From BOG-908 sp963850605 (lineage in GTDB: Bacteria > Pseudomonadota > Alphaproteobacteria > Acetobacterales > Acetobacteraceae), in contig CAWKLX010000003.1 in assembly GCA_963850605.1 (NCBI GenBank), forward strand, positions 124,001 to 188,000: 64,000 bases of DNA, written 5' to 3'. Below, piece by piece: positions 1 through 9,800 of the stretch (positions within the stretch are counted from its first letter, which is position 1; each line of letters begins with the position of its first letter). Under the pieces are notes generated by a model. The model was not told the DNA's origin. It did not search any database and saw nothing but the letters and a program-made list of their open reading frames with translations. A program made the position numbers and the translations under genes.

Positions 1-195
1 TAATTCACTACAGCATCAGTAAACGCATATATACGCGAGAGCCGCCACAGCCGAGATCGCCGGATGCTTTATCTGTGGGCGTGACTTCGGCTTGTGCCAA
101 CGTCCGCCGGCCGTTATTTCGCTTGGGCGAAAGATCATCTTCTGGCTATCTGGCACCCAGCCGGCGTAGGGCGGAAAAGCGCAGCGCCTTCCGCC

Positions 196-981
196 ATGAC
201 CACGCTAACAGCTAGCGCAGGATACAACGCGCCTTGCAACTGCACTCCACCCACAAACACCCAACACCCGCCACCCCAAAAAACTTGCCCAGCTCCCACC
301 ATCCATGTTCCTAATCCGTTCCCGCCATCCAAACCACCCAGGCCCACCCTGTCCACCATCCAGCCCGCCCCGGACCGCGCCGTCCGCCGCACCCGCCACC
401 TCGACCGCTGCGAGGAGCTGGGCGATCTCGGCATGGATCTCGCCCGCGCCGCCCACCGCGAGGCGCTGCGCGACATGCAGCCGCCGCCGGCACCCCGCAC
501 CCCCATCCCCGGCCTCACCTGCGCCGACGCCCCCGCGCCCCCGCCGCGCGACAGCATCTTCGGCCAGCTCTTCACCCTCATCTCCCGCTGCCTCCGCCAG
601 ACCATGCTCCTGGAGGACCGCTTCGCCGCCGGCGACGCGCCCCACAACACCGCCGAACCCGCACCCCGCGCCAGCCAGCCCCCACCCGCCGCACCCGCTG
701 CCTCGGACGCCACACAACTCCACGCCGAACGGCTCTACCGGGAGACGTTCGAAGACGAGCGCCTGCAACAGGATACCCGCCCTGCAGAAGACATACTGGA
801 CCACATCCGGTCCGAGCTGGGCGCCGCATCCTCTCGCCTCGCCCCACGCCACCAAACCCCCGCCCCGCCATCGCGCCGCGCAATCCCCATCATCCCGCCA
901 GGCCCCGAACCCGCCCTGACAGCGCTGGAACGCTCCGTCGTCGCCTACCACCAGACCCGCCGACCAAAGCCGCCGGACTAA
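196..981 (+). CDS. Hypothetical proline-rich protein
   Basis: I do not recognise this 261-residue protein. The first ~60 residues are dominated by Pro, Thr and Gln. A short charged stretch follows (RTRHLDRCEELGDLGMDLAR and onward, about residues 72-95) that looks helical and protein-like. Then comes another Pro/Ala-rich linker and a charged patch around RLYRETFEDERLQQD. The ATG at 196 is the first clear start, but no good ribosome binding site precedes it and the true start may be further in. Composition and codon use match the neighbouring GC-rich genes. It ends about 85 bases before a hydrolase gene on the same strand. It could be cytoplasmic; no signal peptide or membrane segment is visible. 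Confidence 0.5.
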   Translation: MTTLTASAGYNAPCNCTPPTNTQHPPPQKTCPAPTIHVPNPFPPSKPPRPTLSTIQPAPDRAVRRTRHLDRCEELGDLGMDLARAAHREALRDMQPPPAPRTPIPGLTCADAPAPPPRDSIFGQLFTLISRCLRQTMLLEDRFAAGDAPHNTAEPAPRASQPPPAAPAASDATQLHAERLYRETFEDERLQQDTRPAEDILDHIRSELGAASSRLAPRHQTPAPPSRRAIPIIPPGPEPALTALERSVVAYHQTRRPKPPD

Positions 982-1066
982 AATACCCTTGCGGCTCGGC
1001 ACCGCGCCGGTGCTCCCCAATTGCGCTTCGTGTCATGCGACGTATGGGCTACCGTCCGACTCACGC

Positions 1067-1951
1067 ATGATCACGACCCGCACCCTGCACACCGCCACGC
1101 TCGACTTCGCCATCGACGAAGCAGGCACCGGTCCCGACATCGCGCTCTGCCTGCACGGTTTTCCGGAGTCCCGCTTCTCCTGGCGTCACCAGCTCCCGGC
1201 GCTGGCCGAACACGGCTGGCACGCCGTCGCCCCCGACCTGCGCGGCTACGGCGGCACCTCCCGCCCGCTGGCGCGCGCCGCCTACCGCATGGAGCGTCTC
1301 GTCGAGGACGTGGCCGCCATGTTCGACGCGCTGGGCGCCCGCCGCCGCCTGCTGATCGCCCACGATTGGGGCGCGTTGATCGCCTGGCAATTCGCCATCG
1401 AGCGCGTTCGCGCCCTGGACGGGCTGGTCATCATGAACGTGCCCCACCCCGCCGTCTTCCGCGCGGTGCTGCGCCGCTCGCCGCGCCAATGGGCACGCTC
1501 CTGGTACGTGCTGTTCTTCCAATTCCCCGTGCTGCCCGAAACCCTGCTGCGCGCCGCCGGCGCACGCGCCGTGGGCGAGGCGTTCCGCGGCATGGCCGTC
1601 AACAAATCGGCCTTCCCGCCAGACGTGCTCGCCCACTACAAAACCGCCGCCCTGCAGCCCGGCGCGCTCACCGCCATGATCAACTATTACCGCGCCAATT
1701 TCTCGTCCCTGCTACACGCAACCGAATCGCCCCGCATCGACGTGCCGACGCTGATGGTGTGGGGTGAGCAGGACACAGCGCTCGGACTGGAACTGACAGA
1801 AGGCTACGCCCCCTACGTCTCCGATTTCACCCTCCGCCGGCTGCCGGGCGTCTCCCACTGGGTGCAGCAAGAAGCGCCCGAGCAAGTGAACGAGCGTGTC
1901 ACAGACTGGATGAAACACAAAAATCTATCGTTGAATAACGAAGTATCGTAA
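1067..1951 (+). CDS. Alpha/beta hydrolase, epoxide hydrolase / haloacetate dehalogenase type
   Basis: A 294-residue alpha/beta-hydrolase fold enzyme. The oxyanion region is HGFPESRFSWRHQLPALA and the following loop is DLRGYGGTSRP. The nucleophile elbow HDWGA carries Asp rather than Ser, which is characteristic of epoxide hydrolases and haloalkane/fluoroacetate dehalogenases. An acidic residue lies in VWGEQDTAL and the catalytic His in VSHWVQQEAPEQ near the C terminus. This is a complete Asp-Asp-His triad and normal family length. The start is taken at the ATG at 1067 because the preceding in-frame sequence is unlike the family. The substrate cannot be predicted from sequence. A palindromic repeat begins just after the stop codon. 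Confidence 0.85.
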   Translation: MITTRTLHTATLDFAIDEAGTGPDIALCLHGFPESRFSWRHQLPALAEHGWHAVAPDLRGYGGTSRPLARAAYRMERLVEDVAAMFDALGARRRLLIAHDWGALIAWQFAIERVRALDGLVIMNVPHPAVFRAVLRRSPRQWARSWYVLFFQFPVLPETLLRAAGARAVGEAFRGMAVNKSAFPPDVLAHYKTAALQPGALTAMINYYRANFSSLLHATESPRIDVPTLMVWGEQDTALGLELTEGYAPYVSDFTLRRLPGVSHWVQQEAPEQVNERVTDWMKHKNLSLNNEVS

Positions 1952-1956
1952 TCCCG

Positions 1957-2045
1957 TCATGGCAAGCGCAGCGAAGCGATCCACCCCTCGAGTAAGTAGC
2001 GTATATCGCTTGGCACTGTGGATCGCGTCGCTTCACTCGCAATGA
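1957..2045. repeat. REP-like imperfect inverted repeat
   Basis: Two 28-base arms, 1957-1984 and 2018-2045, are inverted repeats of each other with five mismatches, separated by 33 bases. The core of the arms reads GCGAAGCGATCCAC and GTGGATCGCGTCGC. This type of long palindrome is common as an intergenic repeat in alphaproteobacteria. It lies between two convergent genes and could also act as a transcription terminator. Confidence 0.6.
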
Positions 2046-2080
2046 GAAGTCAAGGCGTCGGGCATAGAGCGTTCGTAAAA

Positions 2081-2110
2081 TCCTTGGTGTCCTTCGTGTC
2101 TCGGTGGTGA
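2081..2110. repeat. Short dispersed intergenic motif
   Basis: The 30 bases at 2081-2110 contain CCTTGGTGTCCTTCGTGTC followed by TCGGTGGTGA. I associate this word with dispersed non-coding elements in many bacterial genomes, where it gives spurious peptides of the TETRRTPR type on the reverse strand. Only one copy is visible here, so the assignment rests on recognition and not on repetition within the window. Confidence 0.35.
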
Positions 2111-2142
2111 AACATCTGCTCAAGCAGCCGATACCACGCGCC

Positions 2143-3111
2143 TCAAGAACTCGGCCCGTCCCGAGAGGGCGCCACATAAACATCGCCCTGCGTCAGCACC
2201 CAGACATGCAGGCGCCGCAAGACATCATCCCCCAGAATCACCCCCGGTCCGCGCAGCGTGGCCACCACCGCCATGTCGAGTTTCGGGATGACCGTATCCC
2301 CCACCACCAGCTGCTCAAATCCGCGCAGCACCGCCGGCTCGCGCGCGGACCCCACGCCCACCACCTGAAAATGGCGGTCGGCCGGGCCAGGCCGACCCGC
2401 CCCGCCCAGCCGGGCCGCGGCGGCGGCCATGATGAAGCTGTGCTGGGCGCCGGTGTCGATCAAGGTCCGAAACGATACGCCGCCCACCGACGCGGTGACC
2501 CAGGGGCCATTATCGGCATCCCCCAGCTCGCGCAGCGGCCGCGCATGGCTGGTGGGCGGCACGCACAATGAACCCGGTGCAAACAAGGCCAGGCGCTGGC
2601 CGGTCAAATCCAGATCCAGATCGTAGCGTGCCAGCAAATCCATCCCCAGAATGCCGTCCCCTGCCGGGTCCCAGCTCGCATCGCCCGACCACACGATCGA
2701 GACCGGTGTGGCAATGATCGGCGCCAGGCCCAGCTCGATGCGATGCGGCCATCCCCGGTCGATATGCCGCCGGCCGCCAACCCCGTTCACCGCATAGCCG
2801 TCCAGCACCTCGGTGTCGTCCAGCAAGTGCTCGACCCGCAACCCCAGCAGCTGCGCGGTTCCGCTGGTCAGCAACGTCCGCGTGCTGCCCGTATCCAGCA
2901 GCAATTTCAGCGCGCGGCCATCCACCGTCACCTGCACATACAACCCGCTCGGCTCGTCGATCAGTGGCAGCACGGCGATCGGCTGCGACGAGCAGACCTG
3001 CGTCTGGCAGCCCGCGAACGCACACAGGCCGAGGAGCGCCAGGCACGCGAAAGCCCCTCGCCTTCGGGGCGGTGCAGCGGCTGAGGTCAAACGGTCGACC
3101 CGGTTCGACAC
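2143..3111 (-). CDS. Retropepsin-like aspartic protease lipoprotein
   Basis: A secreted, membrane-anchored protein of about 322 residues. The N terminus carries RRRG followed by a hydrophobic segment ending in the lipobox LCAFAGC, so the mature protein probably starts at the Cys. Two pepsin-type catalytic motifs are present: LLLDTGSTRTLL in the first half and TLIDTGAQHSFI in the second, each in a hydrophobic strand. This gives two lobes in one chain, as in bacterial retroviral-type aspartic proteases. The GTG at 3111 is chosen because it puts the signal peptide near the N terminus and leaves about 105 bases to the divergent gene. An in-frame start at 3195 would give an implausible 28-residue Arg-rich extension. 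Substrate unknown. Confidence 0.75.
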   Translation of the reverse strand: MSNRVDRLTSAAAPPRRRGAFACLALLGLCAFAGCQTQVCSSQPIAVLPLIDEPSGLYVQVTVDGRALKLLLDTGSTRTLLTSGTAQLLGLRVEHLLDDTEVLDGYAVNGVGGRRHIDRGWPHRIELGLAPIIATPVSIVWSGDASWDPAGDGILGMDLLARYDLDLDLTGQRLALFAPGSLCVPPTSHARPLRELGDADNGPWVTASVGGVSFRTLIDTGAQHSFIMAAAAARLGGAGRPGPADRHFQVVGVGSAREPAVLRGFEQLVVGDTVIPKLDMAVVATLRGPGVILGDDVLRRLHVWVLTQGDVYVAPSRDGPSS

Positions 3112-3215
3112 CCCAACAGTCCACGCCCGCGCGCGCCCGCCGTCAAGCGTCCGGCGTCTCGCGCTTTCACGCCGTCTGCGCGAATATGCCGGCACCCCGT
3201 CGCGGAACCCTCGCT

Positions 3216-4535
3216 ATGCGCAAACTCTCCGCCATCTCCGGCCTGATCCTCGCCGCCGGCCTGCTCAGCCTGTACGCGTGCGGCGAGCGGGCCACCCTGC
3301 CGGTGGAGGCCGGCATCGGCCCGCACCCGCAACTGCCACCCCCCAACGCCGGGTGGTTCCCCACGGTCGACATCGCCCCTGCGCGCTTCTGGCCTCCGGG
3401 CGGCCATCCGACGCCCGCGCCGGGTTTGGCGGTCGCGGCCATGGCGCAGGGCCTGGATCATCCGCGATGGCTGTATGTGCTGCCGAATGGAGACGTCCTG
3501 GTGGCCGAAACGAACGCGCCGCCCCGCCCGGCCGACACGGCAGGCATTAAAGGTTTCTTTAGCAAAATAATTCAGAAACATGCCGGTGCCGGCGTGCCCA
3601 GCGCCAACCGCATCACCCTGTTGCGGCCGGACGGGCAGGGCGGCGTACAGAAATTCGTTTTTGCCAGCGGCCTGAATTCGCCGTTCGGCATGGTTCTAGT
3701 TGGGGGCGATTTCTACGTGGCCGATACCGACGCGCTGCTGCGCTTCACCTACCAGCCGGGCCAGACCACGCTCACCTCCGCGCCGGTCAAGGTCGCCGAT
3801 CTGCCGGGCGGCCCCATCGACCATCACTGGACCAAGAACGTGGTCGCCAGCGCGGACGGCACAAAGCTCTACGTCAGCGTTGGCTCCAACAGCAACGTGG
3901 CGGAAAACGGCATCGCCGCCGAAACCGGACGCGCCGCGGTGTGGGAGATCGACGCCCGCACCGGCGCCCATCGCATCTTCGCAAGTGGTCTGCGCAACCC
4001 CGTCGGCATGGGGTGGGAGCCGTCCAGCGGCGCGCTATGGGTTGCCGTCAACGAGCGTGACGAGATCGGCAGCGACCTGGTGCCCGACTACATGACGACC
4101 ATCCACGACGGCGCATTCTACGGCTGGCCCTACAGCTATTACGGCCAGCATATCGACGAGCGCGCCCAGCCCCAGCGCGCCGACCTCGTCGCCAGCGCCG
4201 TCGCGCCCGACTACGCGCTCGGCCCGCACACCGCCTCGCTCGGCCTGGCCTTTTCCAAACCGGGCGAGCTGCCAGCCGCCTTCCAGCAGGGCGCCTTCGT
4301 CGGCCAGCACGGCAGTTGGAATCGCAAGCCACGCAGCGGCTACAAGGTGATTTTCGTCAAGTTCGAAGGTGGCCAGCCGGTCGGCCAGCCGACTGACGTA
4401 CTCACCGGTTTTCTTGACCGCGATGGCAACGCCCAAGGCCGCCCGGTCGGCGTGGCGCTCGACAAGCAGGGTGCGCTGCTGGTGGCGGACGACGTGGGCA
4501 ACACGGTCTGGCGGGTTACCGCCGCCCACCCATGA
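3216..4535 (+). CDS. PQQ-type sugar (sorbosone/glucose) dehydrogenase family lipoprotein
   Basis: A 439-residue beta-propeller protein of the glucose/sorbosone dehydrogenase family. The N terminus is a lipoprotein signal ending in LYACGER. The body has typical family features: a proximal DHPRWLYVLPNGDVLVAET strand, GLNSPFGMVLVGGDFYVADT, HHWTKNVVASADGTKLYVSV, ASGLRNPVGMGWEP, a stretch rich in YGWPYSYYGQH, and QHGSWNRKPRSGYKV near the C terminus. Such proteins oxidise aldoses or aldose derivatives in the periplasm, usually with PQQ. The exact substrate is not determined by sequence. The ATG at 3216 places the signal peptide at the N terminus. The next gene starts inside the stop codon (ATGA), suggesting co-transcription. 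Confidence 0.8.
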   Translation: MRKLSAISGLILAAGLLSLYACGERATLPVEAGIGPHPQLPPPNAGWFPTVDIAPARFWPPGGHPTPAPGLAVAAMAQGLDHPRWLYVLPNGDVLVAETNAPPRPADTAGIKGFFSKIIQKHAGAGVPSANRITLLRPDGQGGVQKFVFASGLNSPFGMVLVGGDFYVADTDALLRFTYQPGQTTLTSAPVKVADLPGGPIDHHWTKNVVASADGTKLYVSVGSNSNVAENGIAAETGRAAVWEIDARTGAHRIFASGLRNPVGMGWEPSSGALWVAVNERDEIGSDLVPDYMTTIHDGAFYGWPYSYYGQHIDERAQPQRADLVASAVAPDYALGPHTASLGLAFSKPGELPAAFQQGAFVGQHGSWNRKPRSGYKVIFVKFEGGQPVGQPTDVLTGFLDRDGNAQGRPVGVALDKQGALLVADDVGNTVWRVTAAHP

Positions 4536-6394
4536 GTTTTCGTACGCTCTTCCAGCGCCGTGCCGCCGCCGCACCGGCCGAAAAGTTCGACCTGTTCACC
4601 CTGCGCACCGGCCGCGCCACCTGGCTGGCGGTGCAGCCCGGCCAGACCGAGGTGAGCATGGCCGAAACGGTCACACCCCTGACGGCGCTGATCGCCTGCA
4701 TCCCCCGCGGCGCCCCGCAAACCAGCTTTTTGATAGCGCCGGATGGCCGCCCCATCTCGGCCGAGGGTGACGGATTTTCGGCCCCGGCCATCAGCATCCG
4801 CTGCAAGCGCGTGCCCGATGGACGCGTAGAGTTGCGCCATCCCATCGCTCCGGTGCGCCACCTCGGCGTGGTCACAGGCGCACCACCGCCCAGGCCGAAC
4901 CGCGTGCTGTTCGACCGTGTCGGCGACCGCGTGCTGGACCGTTTCGAGCTGCACCCCACGGGAGCGGAGACGCTCGCCCCACGCGGCCGCGCCGTCCTGG
5001 CCGAGTTGGCCCTGGCAGCCGGCGCGCCGATGTCCGCCGGCACGCTCATGGCGCTGCTGCACGCCCAACGCATCCGCCTGTCCCTCGCCGAAGCCCTGAT
5101 CCGCGTGCTCAGCGCGGACGAGCTGGCGGTGCTCGCCCACCGTCTGGCCACCGTGCCGGCCGACCTCGCCTTGCTGCGCCGCGCGATGCCAGGCGATCCC
5201 TGGCTGACCACCCATCTGCCACGCCTGCTCGCCTGGGATGCGGCCGGCCGCCCGGCCACCCGCCGCACAGTCTCGCCGGCCAGCGAGGACCACGTCGCCG
5301 TGCTGCAATCGGGCGCGCTGCGGCCTCAAGCCGGGCTGGCGCTGACCGCGCTCGCCCGCCGAACCCTATCGCCCAAGCGCCTCGCGGCCGTGCTGGCCAC
5401 CGCCCGCAACGAGGGTCCGTACATTCTCGACTGGCTGGCACACCACCGCGCGGTCGGCTTCGACCATGCCGTCATCTACAGCAACGACAACGAGGATGGC
5501 TCGGACGAGCTGCTCGGTTTGCTGGCCGACCGCGGCGAAATCACTTGGGTCCGCAACGAGCTGTCGCCCACGGCACGCGCGCAGTGGAAGGCGTACGGCC
5601 ACGCCTTCAAGGCGCTGCCGGACCTGGTGGACTACCGCTGGACCATGGTGCTGGACCTCGACGAATATGTCGGCTTCCAGCCCGGCATGTTCGGCTCCAT
5701 CGCCGATGTCATCGGCTGGCACGAGTATCAGCACACGGAAGCCATCGCCCTGCGCTGGCTATGCTTCGCGGCGTCTCCGGACGCCGTCTGGCGCGACATA
5801 CCCAGCACGCGCCGTTTCAGCAGGCGCGAGGCGGCCATCAACCCGGTGTTCAAAAGTCTCGTGCGCTCCAACCAGTTCTGGGACGCGCATTGCCATTTTC
5901 CCTACCCCACGCTCGACATGCCATTTTCATACCGTATTGAGGACGGCGCGCCCTGCCACCACATGGGCCGCCTGCGCGGCATCAAGGTGCCGCAGGACGC
6001 GGTCAGCGCCGATTTGGCCTGGGTCGCGCATCATGCCTTTCGCAGCGCGCCCGAGGCGCTGATGAAGGTGGCCCGCGGCGACGCGACATGGAGTGCTACC
6101 AACCGGGCCGAGGTGGCACGCACCGACAAGATCGTGACACGTTTCGTGGCGCTGGCTGACGACCCCGGCCTCATCGACGACGAACGCACGCTGCACTGCG
6201 CGCCCGGGCTGGACGCGCAGCTCGAACGTCTGCGCTCGATGCCGGGCATCGCGGCCTGCGATCGGGCAATCAAAAGCCGGTTCGCCGCAAAACTACGTTC
6301 GGTGTCCCGCGCGTTTCTCGAGGGACACGGCAACCCAGGCCAGCACCCGGCCTACGCGCGCTTGGCGGCCATTCTCAAGGCGCACGCCGGCTGA
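4532..6394 (+). CDS. Glycosyltransferase family 2 / DUF23-like protein
   Basis: A 620-residue protein whose C-terminal half is a glycosyltransferase fold. It has TARNEGPYILDWLAHHRAVG followed by YSNDNEDGSDELL, and the metal-binding-type acidic motif VLDLDEYVGF in the middle. This pattern is seen in the GT2/GT92-like group that adds sugars to surface polymers. The first ~280 residues are a separate domain that I do not recognise, rich in Arg and Ala, perhaps a regulatory or acceptor-binding part. No membrane segment is evident. Its ATG overlaps the stop of the upstream dehydrogenase by four bases, so the two are probably translationally coupled. Acceptor and donor sugars are unknown. Confidence 0.75.
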   Translation: MSFRTLFQRRAAAAPAEKFDLFTLRTGRATWLAVQPGQTEVSMAETVTPLTALIACIPRGAPQTSFLIAPDGRPISAEGDGFSAPAISIRCKRVPDGRVELRHPIAPVRHLGVVTGAPPPRPNRVLFDRVGDRVLDRFELHPTGAETLAPRGRAVLAELALAAGAPMSAGTLMALLHAQRIRLSLAEALIRVLSADELAVLAHRLATVPADLALLRRAMPGDPWLTTHLPRLLAWDAAGRPATRRTVSPASEDHVAVLQSGALRPQAGLALTALARRTLSPKRLAAVLATARNEGPYILDWLAHHRAVGFDHAVIYSNDNEDGSDELLGLLADRGEITWVRNELSPTARAQWKAYGHAFKALPDLVDYRWTMVLDLDEYVGFQPGMFGSIADVIGWHEYQHTEAIALRWLCFAASPDAVWRDIPSTRRFSRREAAINPVFKSLVRSNQFWDAHCHFPYPTLDMPFSYRIEDGAPCHHMGRLRGIKVPQDAVSADLAWVAHHAFRSAPEALMKVARGDATWSATNRAEVARTDKIVTRFVALADDPGLIDDERTLHCAPGLDAQLERLRSMPGIAACDRAIKSRFAAKLRSVSRAFLEGHGNPGQHPAYARLAAILKAHAG

Positions 6395-6455
6395 TTCACC
6401 CGTCGTTAACTCGCCGCCGGTATGCTGTTGCGGAACAGTTCAGAAGGGCAGGCAC

Positions 6456-6617
6456 ATGGCGATCGCAGCATTGGCAGCCACGCAGGCGCATCCGATTTTT
6501 CACCCCGCGCGCGCTCCGCGCCCGCAGCCTCAGGCGGACGCCACGCAGGCCAGCGATCTTCTGGCCCAGCAGCAGAAGGGGCTGGAGTCGCAGAAATCGG
6601 TGAATTTACTCGTGTAA
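6456..6617 (+). CDS. Small hypothetical protein (53 aa)
   Basis: A possible small gene beginning MAIAALAATQAHPIF and ending in a Gln-rich helix LLAQQQKGLESQKSVNLLV. A purine-rich stretch (AGAAGGGCAGG) lies upstream of the ATG. It resembles small conserved acetobacterial proteins in size, but I do not recognise the family. It is followed at once by AT-rich hairpin repeats. Its reality depends on conservation, which cannot be seen here. Confidence 0.4.
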   Translation: MAIAALAATQAHPIFHPARAPRPQPQADATQASDLLAQQQKGLESQKSVNLLV

Positions 6618-6656
6618 TACCCACCTCCCTTGAGGTGAAGCACAGAAAGGCAAGCA

Positions 6657-6678
6657 GTCCTTTTTTGAACAAAAGGAC
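6657..6678. repeat. AT-rich hairpin repeat, copy 1
   Basis: A perfect inverted repeat, GTCCTTTT and AAAAGGAC with the loop TTGAAC, followed by CAAAAAACTTTTTG. It belongs to a group of similar AT-rich hairpins also found at 6730, 20482, 31859 and 31931. It could terminate transcription in either direction between the convergent genes around it. Confidence 0.6.
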
Positions 6679-6729
6679 CAAAAAACTTTTTGTCTGTTGA
6701 GTCCGCGACAGCCTAATGAAAGTTTTTTG

Positions 6730-6751
6730 CTTCTTTTTTGCAAAAAAGAAG
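6730..6751. repeat. AT-rich hairpin repeat, copy 2
   Basis: Perfect palindrome CTTCTTTTTT-GC-AAAAAAGAAG preceded by AAAGTTTTTTG and followed by a second small hairpin GAAGGTCTTGCCTTC. Nearly the same arrangement recurs at 20482. It is found at the 3' side of the large minus-strand gene at 6811 and is a plausible bidirectional terminator. Confidence 0.65.
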
Positions 6752-6810
6752 GTCTTGCCTTCCCTTAACGAAGTCACTCTCCAGGAGGATTGTGATACGG
6801 GACAACCTGC

Positions 6811-9800
6811 TCACAACGTCATCGCACTCATATCCAGCCAGGCATGCCGCTTCTTCATGTCGGCGATCAGCGCGATCTTGTTATTCTTCACATCCGTTGA
6901 GGTGTGCAGCATGGATTGTTCGTGCGCGCGGTAATCGGCCAGCACCTCCTGCACATGCTCGCCCCAAAGCCCCAGCTCCACCAGCCGGCACCAGAAATCG
7001 TAATCCTCCCAGCCAAAACGCACATGGTCGTATCCACCCGCCGCGGCCCAAGCGTCCCGCCGCACCAGCGCCATCGCATCGATGAAATTGCCGCTCACCA
7101 GTCGGGCCGCCAAAAACGGTTCGTCGCCGATCAGCAGGTTGTCTTTCCCAAAACGCTGGATGGTCGGATAAGCAAACGCCGCACCGGACCCGCGCAGCCG
7201 CGCCGCCAAATGCGAAGCCGCCTCCGGCCGCAACGTATTATCGGCATCCAGTGGCAGCACATACGGTGTCTCGGCCAGATCGAACCCGGTATTCCGCCCG
7301 AACCCCAGCCCGGCATTGGCCGTGTGCTTGACAACCAGCAATCGATTGAACCGCTCGGCGTGCGCCTCGGCCCACTCGAGCACGACGGAGAGGGACGCGT
7401 CCTGCGAACAATCCTCGATCACGATCAGATCGAGCACCGGCGCCGTCTGCGCATGCACCGAGTCCAGCGCCTCGCGCACATAATGGGCATAGTTGTAGAC
7501 TGGAACAATCACCGTCACCTCGGCCTGTCCCAGCGCGTCCCGTTCGAACAGGATGTCGCGTTCCGGCAGATGCGGCGCGGTGCGCTTCTGCTCAGACGCA
7601 AGCAGGTCCAGCAGCATCGCCCGCGCCGCCACCCGTCCGCCACGCGCCTGGTCCAGCATGGAGCCGAGTGCCGCCGCATGGTGCAGCGGCCCGAACCGCC
7701 ACAGCACATCCAGATACGCCGCATGCGCCACGCGCCGCCGCAGCCCCGCATCGCCCGCCAGCGCGGACAGCGCGACAAACCACTCCTCCTCGCTATTGGC
7801 CAGATACCCCGTGCGCCCGTCGTCGATCGCCCGCCGGTAAGGTCCCGTCGGCGAGGCCACAGTCGGCACGCCGGCCAGCGCCGCCTCCCAGTATTTCAGT
7901 TCGCTCTTGGCCTCGCAGAACGGATTGCCGACCTGCAGCGGCGCCACATTGATGTCGAACCGGGCGATCTCGTCCGCCAGATCGACCAGCGCCACCTTGT
8001 CGCGCCACTCGATTTGCCCGTGCAATTCGCCCAATTCCTCGAACTCGTCGGCAATCACAATCCCCTCGCCGCTGTCCGGATCACGGAACAGCACAAGCCG
8101 GCACTCGGCGCGGTCCCGCAGCAGCCGCGCGATCGCGCCTACAGCGGCCGCAAAATCCTTTTGATGCGTGCGCGTGCCGCTCGCATACCCGATGCGCACC
8201 AGCCCGTCCGCCTCGGTCTGCGCCCGCCGCCGCACGGCCAGGCGCGAACGCCGCCACGTCTCCTCGTTCCAGCAATTCGGCACCACGAAACTCGGCTTCT
8301 TGAACAACCGCAAATGCGAGGCGAGCTCCGCGGTCGTGCAGGTGCACACATCGGCCGCCCGCACGCTCTGGTTCACCCGCACATAAAAACGCTGCACATC
8401 CAGCTCGGACAAACGCTGTGAGCGTATGCCGTCGATCAACACGTTCCGCGCCAACTCCGGCCGGAACATCAAATCGTCCACATCGAAGATCGTCACGATG
8501 CCAGATCTGCGGCAGTGGTTGAAAATACGGTCGATCTCCGCCGACCAGGTGGCACGCCAGATCACCACCATGTCCGCGCCCTCCAATCTCGCGTCGGTGG
8601 CCGCCTCTATCGTCATCGCTTCCGCCTGCCACCCCAGCACCACGGCAGAGGAGACGGCGCGCAGCACGCGGTAATCGTGTCCCGGCGTGTCGTGCTCGCC
8701 GGAAATGAACACCAGCCGCTGGCCCGGCACGCGCCGTGCGGTCACAACGGGCCGCGGCGTGGCCGTAGGTTTGGTCGCCCGCTTCAGCGCCGCAGAGTCG
8801 GGCAAAACCGCAGCCGCTGGCGGCTCAACCTGGCCAAGCGAACCGGCCTCCGGCAGAGAGTGTGGCGTCTGTGCGCCCCCCATCACGGCTTCGGAAGCAA
8901 CGGCCCGCGGCGCCACGCTCGGGGAGATTGCGCCGGCCTGTGCAGCCACCAAAACCGGCCTGCGCCGCGCCAGGCGCAGCACGCGCCGCAGCGCGCGACG
9001 TACGGGCCGCGGAACGCGACCCGCCATCCTGATCAGCGCCGACATCAGCCGCCACGTTGTCGATCCCAGGATGATCTCGCGCTCACCCTGCAACTGCCCC
9101 AGTTGCGCCTGCAACCAAGCGTTCTCTCCCGCAAGCCAGGCCGCCTCTCCCTGGGCGTGGGCAATCTGGCCCATATGCCAGGCAATCTCGCTCTCCCGCG
9201 CAGCCACTTCGCTCTCGCGCCAAGCCGAATTCGGTCTGCGTGAACGAAAGCTGAGACAGCGCATGGCTCAGATCGTTGCGCAAATTCTCGATATCGTATT
9301 GCAGTCCGGCCGTCCGGGTCAGCAAAATCTCCTTTTCGGCCTCGAACAGCGCCGCCTGCTTCTCCACCCGCCCACGCTCATGTGCGATCCGCGCCTGTGC
9401 ATCCGCATGCGCCGCCTCCATCGCCTCGGCCGCCCGCGCCAGCCCGGCATTCAGCTCGGCCGCCCGCGCCTCATGCTGCACACCCAGAAAATCCTGCTCC
9501 CAGCGCTCACCCAGCAGGCTGAACCGCGCCCGCAACCGCGCCGCATCGGGCGACCGGCACAACGCCAGCACCGCCTCCGGGGCCTGCGGTCCGTAGGCCA
9601 GCACACCTAGACCATGGCTGTGCAGGAACTCGAAATGCTCGTGCCGCTCACGCAACTCCCCCCACAAACGCCAAACGCCGAAATCGAGCGCCCTCTCGTT
9701 GGTGTCGTGGAACAACACCACGGCGCGCGGTGAAAGTTTCGCACGCCAGCTCTCGAAATCGTGGAACACATCCTCATACCGGTGCCGCCCATCGATATGC

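Larger units (their letters stand above)
6618..6810. other. Gene-free repeat-rich gap
   Basis: Nothing with coding character is visible here. The stretch is AT-rich against a very GC-rich background, holds the two hairpins described separately, and separates convergent transcription units. Confidence 0.6.

Noticed and set aside
1..195. Possible 5' part of the first gene or an RNA
   Set aside because: No conserved structure, tRNA-like fold or coding signal is visible.
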